DNA from: Larix kaempferi
Taxonomy: Eukaryota; Streptophyta; Pinopsida; Pinales; Pinaceae
Assembly: GCA_027924585.1 (NCBI GenBank)
Contig: BSBM01000252.1
Span: 9,052,001 to 9,116,000 of the forward strand
Length of the DNA stretch: 64,000 nucleotides
Direction: 5' to 3'
In this document: piece after piece, positions 48,701 to 58,200 of the stretch
How positions within the stretch are numbered: the stretch's first letter is position 1
How the letters are laid out: every line of letters begins with the position of its first letter
Made by a program: the position numbers and the translations under genes
The notes under the pieces: generated by a model
Told to the model about the DNA's origin: nothing
What the model saw: only the letters and a program-made list of their open reading frames with translations
The model's database searches: none

Positions 48701-51700
48701 CCTGTAGAACCTGTGCCAGTACCCTGTGATCCAGTCACCCCAGAAACCTGTGGACCTGTAACCTGTATCGAAGAAGCCTGTCCCCTGGAAATGTTTGTAA
48801 ATTAGCTTGCAGCCTGTTAATTACTTTGCTGTGTGTTTAGTGTTTATTTAACTTTGGCATTAAGTAACCTACAGCCAATGCAAAACAGGGCTGTAGGTGA
48901 AAACCACCTTAAACTTGGCATTAAACCAGCTTACAGTTAAAGGCAGAAAATCTACATGGTATCAGAGCGCAGGGGGCAGAAATAAAATTGATTTGCAGAC
49001 ACCCATAAAATTTGCAGATCTCAGAAAACTAAGTGTTCTTACCTTTGATTCAAAAATAGTCCCATATCTATCTGGCTCAAAAATAGTCCTGATCTGCTCC
49101 TGAGGTCTACCAAATGCCTCCGCTTCCTTCAAGGTGTCCTGAAGCCACTTGGGCTTCTTTTTCCTTGAAGGCTCCTCTGGACCTGGTGTCACCTCCTCTG
49201 AGGATGTGTCAGAAGCATGAGGTCTGTTGTCCTCCGAAATGGCATGCGTGTTGTTTTAAAAGCCCAAAATGCAACACGCCAGCCGAAATGACAACTCTCT
49301 CAGGAGAGAGGCCAATGTCACCACACTCCTCTCCTCTTCGCTTCAGGTTGGCTCTTCTCCAACACTAGGGGGGTATCCCTAAACTAGGATCGCTAAGGCA
49401 GGTACAGTAACGGGCAAGGTGAATGGAAAAGGCTGCCTTAGGGAAACAGAAGCAACAAAGATAGTTTTCAAAATGGGTGATGGAAAAAGGAAGGGAAGAT
49501 CAATCCTCAAGGAAAGACCAGTGCCAGTGTCAGAAGGGGAAATAGAGTCAAAAGAGGACTCATGGAGGCTTTATGCTTCATAAAAAGTGAGACGAATCTA
49601 GAATGCATAAACAATCAAAATCCTAATCAACATTTCGTACAACCGAATACTAATGTCCATTGAGAAACTGATTGTTCAAGCATAATTAACCAACTTAATC
49701 CTAAATGGCTAATCTATGGTGCTTGATAAAGCCCTCACAAGCTAGATTCATTCTACAATTTGAAATACATCACACAAGCACATGAAAATTGCTCAATCTG
49801 TCCACAAAACCAGCTGATTTTTTCATTAACGCTCAACAGGGATCAAAAAACCCAGAAATTTTCCATCCTGTTACAATGAAGAGGCTAGCTCTTTATAGGC
49901 CAAAAAAGGCTCTCTTAAAATTAAAATAATAAAATATAGGAGAAGAAGTGAAAAAGACAAGACCCTAGATCCACTTTTTTCTCAATGCATAACTAATAGT
50001 GAATAAAATATCTTCAAACTCCACGATGATTATGAGATCGGCTGCCAGCTAACAAATAAAATGGCAACCAATGGAACTGCTACTTCAAATGGGGCTCCGA
50101 GCTCAGCTGCCACGAATCAAGGGATACTCGAAACAACAGGTGGAATTTATTTGATGATAAAAAGGCTGGCAGGTGTTGCTTAGGTGCAAGTAACACGCCC
50201 AGTTTGGATTCATGCTTACAGCTGCAAGCCCCCGAGTCCACAACAGGACCTTATTATGCCGAGTGAGTGTAAACGTGGGCAAAGAAGTCGACCAAGAGTC
50301 TGCCCATCAATCGGCTGTCAGGAAGATACGATATGAGCTCAACAGGTGTTTAGAAAAGCTTCTCCCAAAACCCCACGTTATAATGGAAATACACCAAAGT
50401 CAATTCGCCATAGCTGATCTGAAACGCGCAAAATTCCACTTGTAACTGGTTGTCGCGGGAATCCATCATCGGAGTGAAGAATTGTTGCCACATGACGACC
50501 CAATTGACTTAATTTACTGTTTTCCAGCATAAAGTGGACTCAGCTCAGACAGCCACGCGTTATCAATTACTAGCTATACCCCATTAGAAAACTCCACGCA
50601 ATAATATCAGCTGAAAGAAATCGTGCTGTAGCTTGGCGTTTAGACTCAATGGCTGACTTCTCTTCAATCAGTCGCCAAATAGAAACTTGGAACTTCTAGT
50701 TTTGTAATCGGCTTTCAAAAATACTGATGTGAGGGTCGCAAATCCACCACACCCGTTCACGCTAGCCGCCACATAAAATACGGAGCTCGACTGCTAATGA
50801 ATAGTATGACGAAAACGCGAGCTACTCACCCTAGTTTCCTTGGGTTCCGGATCACGCAATTGTAAAAGCGAAAACTCTGTTGGCGTGTACAGGCCGCCGA
50901 TGAAAACAGCTGAGACGTGGGTAAAGAAAACACCACCAACACTCCCCGTGCTGCTCCAAAACCCCTCGATGGCCACCGATGTCACTTTTCTCAACAACTA
51001 CTGCCTGCGACAACTCAGGCGTATGTTACGGGGCTCGGAAAAATTCCTTCTTTGCTTTGGTGTCGAGTTCGGGTATTTGCATCAATCAGCTGGACAGAAA
51101 TCACATCAAGTCACAGGCTCGATCAATCGACTGTAATGCGTGCTGATCTGTATTGAATCAGATTGGACCCGAGCTTGGCATTTTTCTTTCTAAACAACCG
51201 CTAGTTCTAGCATTCGGCTGCCATCGAAAACATACTCTGTTGTCAACTCACAGATCGCTCATTCAGCCTTGTGGATAGGCATAAACAGAAACAAATTCCC
51301 AATTTCCAAGAAATCCGGCATCGATTTCCTCATTGATAGATTTATCTTGTGTTAATAGATTATTTTGCAATGCGTTCTGTATGTCGAACTTTGCACTCCA
51401 AAATTTATGATACATGCCTTGTATATCACCTTAACCTGTATGTGTCTTTCCATTGATCTTGCCGATCAACAACGTGAATGTTGACACTTCCCAGCTCGAG
51501 CTGCTACAGGATCTCTTACAATTTCTTTGATTTTTTGCAGGTAGATGATATAGGTCTAACGCTGTCACCTTGTGAGACTGCACTGGAGTACTCGTGGTCT
51601 TCGTTCTAAATTTTTTACCATTTAAAATCATTATCCTGAGCATGGAGTCCCGACTCCTTGAGTGTCTGCAAGCATTCAAACTCGGTATCTCTGTTTATAA

Positions 51701-54700
51701 CAAAAATCAGTGCTGCAATTCCGGCTCAGTATCAGCACACAGCAGAAAATAATGAACAGAATCCTTCAGTATCAACGCTATGCTCCAAACTCCAGAATCT
51801 TTAGAGGATTTGCCAATAACGGCCTCCTCATCAGAGCCGAACTTAATGATTGGTCTAAATATCTCCTTTTCATCAATCAACAGGTCATACAGATTGAGAT
51901 GATCGTCATAAAAACCATCCTCGCGTTGCTTCGTTGAGTAGCTTTCTCGGCCATGATTTCTGCTCCTCTACGCCCTTCAAATCCTTCTTGTTGTGAGTTC
52001 TGTGATGTTATATTTATACATGTAATACAGCATAAACAATACAGCAATCTATGGTAGAAGTCTGTATTGATTGTTCGGAAAAAAGTGATCAGATGAGCTT
52101 TACATGACAGGACAGGGAAAGCCTGCATTTTTCACATTTTCTCATTTGCTAGCCAGCAGATTCTTTCAAAAAAGACCAAACACTTCCACCAATGTATGAA
52201 AGATGAGACAGGGATAATCTCTTCCAGACCTTTATCATCTTTAAACAAGGATTTTGAAGAACTGAAACAATTCATTAATACTGACTACATACTGCAGTGT
52301 GCTACCTTCCTTCATCTGAATCAGATTTTAAACCACTGTAGATGCATTTTGAGAGATAACAAGGTCTACCACCCCTAGGACCTGTAGCTGAAGAACTAGT
52401 CCCAGAAGACCCTGCAATCTGTGAGCCAGAGACCGGTGATCCTGAACCTATGCCAAACCCTGTACCTGTCCCTGTACCTGTCCCTGAAATCTGAACCACT
52501 GACCCTGTAGAACCTGTGCCAGTACCCTGTGATCCAGTCACCCCAGAAACCTGTGGACCTGTAACCTGTATCGAAGAAGCCTGTCCCAACTGAGGTGTGG
52601 GAGCTGGTGTCTCCTCCTGCTCTAACTCTCTGGACTTCCTGAAGGCCCTCTCCTCCTCAAACTTTACTTCCCGCCTAACTACAACTCGCCTCTGGCCAGG
52701 AATGTAAAGCCGATATGCCTTCGAAGTCTCGTCGTAGCCCACAAAGATGCCTCTCTCTGCGGTGGGCTCGAACTTTGTCCTCCTCTCTGAGGGGACGTGA
52801 GAGTAAGCCAGAGAGCCAAATATGCGAAAGTGGCTCACCTCAGGCTTCCTGCCTGAATACATCTCCTCTGGAGTCATACTTCCCACGACACGGTGGGGAC
52901 TCCTGTTCTACAGGTACACTGCAGTGTTGCAGGCCTCAGCCCACAGAAAGAACGGTAATCCCTGATCATGAAGCATGGCCCTCGCTGCTCCAAGGATCGA
53001 CCTGTTCTTCCTCTCTGCTACTCCATTCTGCTCAGGAGTGTAGGGAACTGTCAACTGACGCTGTATGCCCTCCTGTCTGCAGAATGCACTGAACTCCTTG
53101 GAGGTGTACTCACCCCCGTTGTCTGACCTCAACGTCCTGATCTTCCTCCCCGTCTGCTTCTCCACAAGGGCTTTGAACCCTTGGAAGACATCCAATACAA
53201 GTGAGGACTTCTTGCCCCGCAAGAAGTAGATCCAGGTCTTCCTGGAGTAGTCATCAATAAAGCTGATATAGTACTCATGGCCACTCAAGGAAACTGAGGA
53301 CATAGGACTACATATGTCGGTATGAATCAGATCGAGCACACCTGCTGCTCTCGTGTCACTGGTAGGAAACACGGTCTTGGTGTACTTTCCCAAAGCACAC
53401 CCTCTGCATACATCACTCTGCTCTGAGTCAAAATCAGGTAAACCTGTGACCATGCTCCGCAATACTCCCAAAGCGGGGTGATGTAAATGGGCCATCCTCC
53501 TGTGCCATAACTCACACAGCTCACTGCTGCTGCTGTGTGCTAGAGCATGCTGCGGCTGAAACAAGAGCTTGTACAGTCGTCCACATCTAACTCCAATATC
53601 CATGGGAGTAGATACACCTATGGTCTTGGGATATATCTGCACTCTCCCATCTGAGAAGCAAACCCCAAGACCCCTGTCCTCAATCGTGGAAACTGAAACA
53701 AGGTTCTTCTTCAGCCCAGGGACGTACAACACATCCCTCAGTGTCATGGGACTCATGGACTCCCTATCAAATATGACTGTCCCCTGACCCACTACTCTAA
53801 CTATGGTGTTGTCTCCAAGCACAACCTCCACCTCTCTGTCTGTCCGTGATAACTCGGAGAAGAACTCCCGAGTACCTGTCATGTGCCTCGAAGCTCCGCT
53901 GTCAATATACCACGTACCAGTGGTGGAAGGACCAGTCTGATGCCCTGTCAACAATGAGTGCTCAATATCCGAATCCATGTCAATGCTGGTGGCTAAAGAA
54001 ACTCTCTCTCTCTCACTCTGTCCAGCATATAGGGAAAACTCCCTCTGAAACCTGTCACCAAACTCATCAATCTCTGCTGAGGCTGTTGTCTGCTGACCTG
54101 GTCCCTTCTTCCTCTTCTTGTTTGGACACTGAGATGCATAGTGACCAAACGCCTGACAACAGTAGCACTTGATTTTACTCAAGTCCTTCTTCTGCCCACC
54201 CTGTGTATGATGTTGCTGATGCTGCTGCTGTCCCTTGGCCCCATGCTTCTTGGGACCCTTCTTCTTCTTCCCTTTGGCTGTGAGAGCCACGTTCTCCTCA
54301 TCTGCTATACCACCTGATGTACTGCCCTGTACGAGACCCCTCCTGGTCTCCTCCTGCACAAAGTCATCCCACAACCTCTCCCATGATGGAAGGTTCTCCC
54401 TGCCCACAATAGCCTGCACAAAAGCATGCCAGGGCCTGGAAGCCCCGTTGACTGCGGTGCGAACTAACTCTGTAGGGGATACCACCTCACCAACTGCTGC
54501 TAGTTCATCACGAACTGCTGAGATCCTGGTGAGATAAGCTGTGACTCCCTCTCCTCCGGTCATCTTGATACTCTTGAGCTTCTCCTTGAGAACCATCTTC
54601 CTGTTCTCGTTGGAGCTCTCATACAAGCTGATCAAGGCACTCCACATCTCGTGTGCCTTGGTCTTCCCCGAAATGTGAGGGATGATGTGGTCCTTCACTG

Positions 54701-55248
54701 CATCTAGAATGATTCTCCTAGCCTTACAGTCTTTCTTGTTGAAGACTGAAAGAGCGGTCATATCTGAGCCATCTGGAATAGTAATGGGGTATGTGGTGGT
54801 GTTCCTCACCACCTCTTCCCATAACTCGTTCTCCTCTAACAGCAATAGAATTCTGGCCTTCCAAGGCACAAAATTCTCCGTCCCACTCAATCTGTCCTCT
54901 ATCCTCAACCCTGTAGCCATCTGGAAATCAGTCCAAAAGAACGCTGCCCAAATCAAAGGTAAGAACACTTAGTTTTCTGAGATCTGCAAATTTTATGGGT
55001 GTCTGCAAATCAGTTTTATTTCTGCCCCCTGCGCTCTGATACCATGTAGATTTATTTCATTTTTTTTATTGTTTAAATTTAAAACTTTAATGATTTTTTT
55101 TATATTGTTTAATGAAATTTATAAAAAAAATGGCCCTGTGGCGCGTGGGCCGAGATACTAAGCCACATAGTATCTCAGCCATGGGCCACAGGGCCATTTT
55201 TTTTATAAATTTGGTTAAACAATAAAAAAAATAATTTTAATGTTTTTT

Positions 55249-55279
<31 letters not shown>

Positions 55280-58200
55280 CCTTGTGGTTCGCTTTAATCG
55301 GCTTAGCCGACCGCTACATCCACGAAATAATTTCCGACGGACCCGCCCCGAAGGGGTTTCCGCCCTGCGGCCGCTGCGTGCCTAACCCCAAGAGGGTCTA
55401 TGAGGATGGATCCCGTGACCTCGCATGCTGGGAGGCCTAACTTCCGAGAACACAACCGATCGAGCTAACTCTTGGGGCTAAAAAATAATTTTAATGTTGT
55501 AAACTAAGAAATGTTTAAATAATAAAGCAGTTATTTTTTTAGTTTGCTTTTAGTTTAAAATTAAAATTAAATTTACTATTTAGTTTTTAAACTTTTAAAT
55601 TTAAATTTTAAATTGTTGAATAGCTACTAAATTCTTTTATGGGCAAATGGCTGAGTATCTCAGCCACACAATGGACTGTGGGCTGAGATACTTAGCCATT
55701 TGCCCATAAAAAAATTCAGTAGCTATTCAACAATTTAAAATTTAAATTAAATTTACTATTTAGTTTTTAAACTTTTAAAAATTCAGCCATTTGCCCATAA
55801 AAAAATTCAGTATTCACCCCACATATTTGTTTTGCAATCCAGATCCATGGCACCTAAGGGTAAAAGGCCTCTTGATCCGGCATGGAAATATTGTGTCAGG
55901 GTGAATCCCAATGAAGACCACCGGGTCATTTGCAACTTCTGCACCTCTCAAGTGTCTGGGGGCATAAACAGGATGAAATATCATCTAGCAAGAATTGTTT
56001 GCAAAGATGTGGCAGTTTGTGACAAATGCCCCGATGAAGTCACAGCAGAAATGGCAGCTACTTTGGATGCCATTAGAGAACAAAGTGAAAAGAGGGCAAG
56101 ATACAAGTTTGAAACTTCCATGATAGGTAGATCTACCATGGGACCACCGAATGCAAGTCCAAGTACAGGAGGGTCCACTTCAGGTGCTGCAGTAAATAGA
56201 AGTGTAACTTCCTCTTTCATCCTTCCTCGCACAACTCCAGGATCTCAGCCATCCTTGGAGAGCTTCAATGAAAAGAAGAGGAAAGAGGCAGATATGGCAG
56301 TGAGGAGGTTTTGGTACCATAATAGCCTTTCATTCAACTATGCAAAGTCTTATTTTTATCAGCCCATGGTAGATGCCATTGCAGCTGCTGGCCCTGGATA
56401 CAAAGCCCCCTCCTATAATGCACTTAGGGGGAAAGAGCTAGATGAGGAGCTCGAGTGTGTTAAGGAACAATTGGAGAGCATTAAAAACTCATGGAAGTTC
56501 ACAGGTTGCACAATTTTGTCTGATGGGTGGACAGATCAAAGGGGCAGAACAATCATCAATTTTGTTATAGCTTGCCCTAAAGGAACCATGTTCCTAAGAT
56601 CCATTGATGCATCCTCGCAGGTAAAGGATGCAAATCTAATTTTATCACTGTTGTCTGATGTTGTGGAGGAAGTTGGGGTAACAAATGTTGTCCAAGTAGT
56701 CACGGACAACGCTGCAAATTATTTGGCAGCTGGAAGGTTGCTTTCTGCAAAATACCCCACCATTTTTTGGACTCCATGTGCTGCCCATTGCATAGACTTG
56801 ATGCTGGAGGACATTGGGAAGATGGAATGGGTGCAAGCAGTTGTGCAAGAGTGCAAACAAATAACCAAATTCATTTATAACCATGCTTGGGTGTTGAGCC
56901 TTATGAGGGGATACGCACAGGGTGAACTGAGTCGCCCTGCTATCACACGGTTTGCCACAACCTTTCTTTCCCTCCAAAGCCTTCTGAATGAGTACCAAGC
57001 TTTGAGACGGATGGTTTGTAGCCAGGAATGGATATTTTGGAAAGATAGCACAAAGCCAGATGCAGTTGCTGTGAAATTGTCTCTCTTAGGAGATGGTTTG
57101 TGGGAGAAAGTCACTGAGATTGTCAGCTTCACTGAGCCACTTGTAAAAGTCTTGAGGATCATGGATGGAGAAAAACCTGCAATGGGATACATCTACGAGG
57201 GCATGGATAGGGCCAAAGAGGCCATCAAGATTTTCTACAAGGGGAATTCATCAAAATATCTCCCTATATGGCAAATTATTGATTCCAGGTGGGACAGGCA
57301 GCTACATTCACCATTGCATGCAGCTGGAGCATATCTCAATCCAAGCTTATTCTATCATCCAGATTCTAACATTCAAAGAGATCAGGAGGTGATGAGAGGT
57401 GTCATGATGTGCATTGAGAAGATGTTCCCGAATCCAGAAATTCAGGACAAAATCAACATGCAACGTGATATGTACAAAGAAGCAGCTGGCATGTTTGGAT
57501 TCAGCTCAACCCAACGACTCAAGGACAAGAAAATGCCATGTAAGATTCAATTTGTAAAAACTAAATTGTTAGACTTAGAACTTAGCTTGTAAATTTGTTA
57601 GTTCTCTTTTCCAATTTTGGCGTTGCAAAACTTGTAATCATTGTTGTTTTTAACTTTTACATCCCATTGGTGGATAGATTGTGGCTCTGAAGCACCACAA
57701 TTACAAGAATTCGCCATCAGAGTTCTGAGTCAACCCTGCAGCGCTTCAGGATGTGAGCGCAATTGGTCGGTATTTGAGCACATCCACAGCAAAAAGAGGA
57801 ACAGGCTGGAGCTTGAGAGGTTGGAAAAGTTGGTTTTCATCTACTACAACCTTCGGATGCTCACAAAGCAAATGCAACCGAAGGACCTAGATCCAATTTT
57901 ATTGGATGATATTGATTTAGAGTCTGAGTGGGTTGTGGAGGAGGAGTTCCCTGATGATTTGGCTTGGCTTGATGAGGAGACTCAGGATCCCTCTAGTCTG
58001 CCATCTCAAATGGAAACTCCAAATACACCTGCTTCACAGTTGCTTCAGTCTATTGATGTTGGCACTAGCTCCTCGATGACTTATTGTAGGCGTACTCGTG
58101 GTTAGGCATGAGACTCGAGTACATGGAGACATTGTCTATTTTGGTTTCCTATTTCTGTTATGAGACTATATGGTTTATGACACTATGGTTTATGATCAGT

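Larger units (their letters stand above)
47155..55054 (-). mobile_element. Rearranged Ty1-copia element (family B) inserted in the hAT element
   Basis: In order: a nearly full plus-orientation LTR (47155-48409); a minus-strand pol fragment (48410-48788); a partial plus LTR with primer-binding site and leader (48790-49050); then minus-strand pol to gag, leader and primer-binding site (49051-55044), and 10 bp of LTR end. Leader and primer site therefore occur twice in inverted orientation. Reverse transcriptase and RNase H are absent. hAT sequence (AAATGGCCCTG motif) resumes on both sides. No 5-bp target duplication is visible for the composite. Confidence 0.75.

Noticed and set aside
49225-49366. 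Short LTR (TGTTGTCC to CCAACA) suggesting a TRIM element
   Set aside because: No matching copy at the other end (52220-52360); the TG...CA pair is probably chance.
55290-55480. tRNA gene on the minus strand
   Set aside because: Same reason: SINE head with body, tail and 19-bp target duplication.
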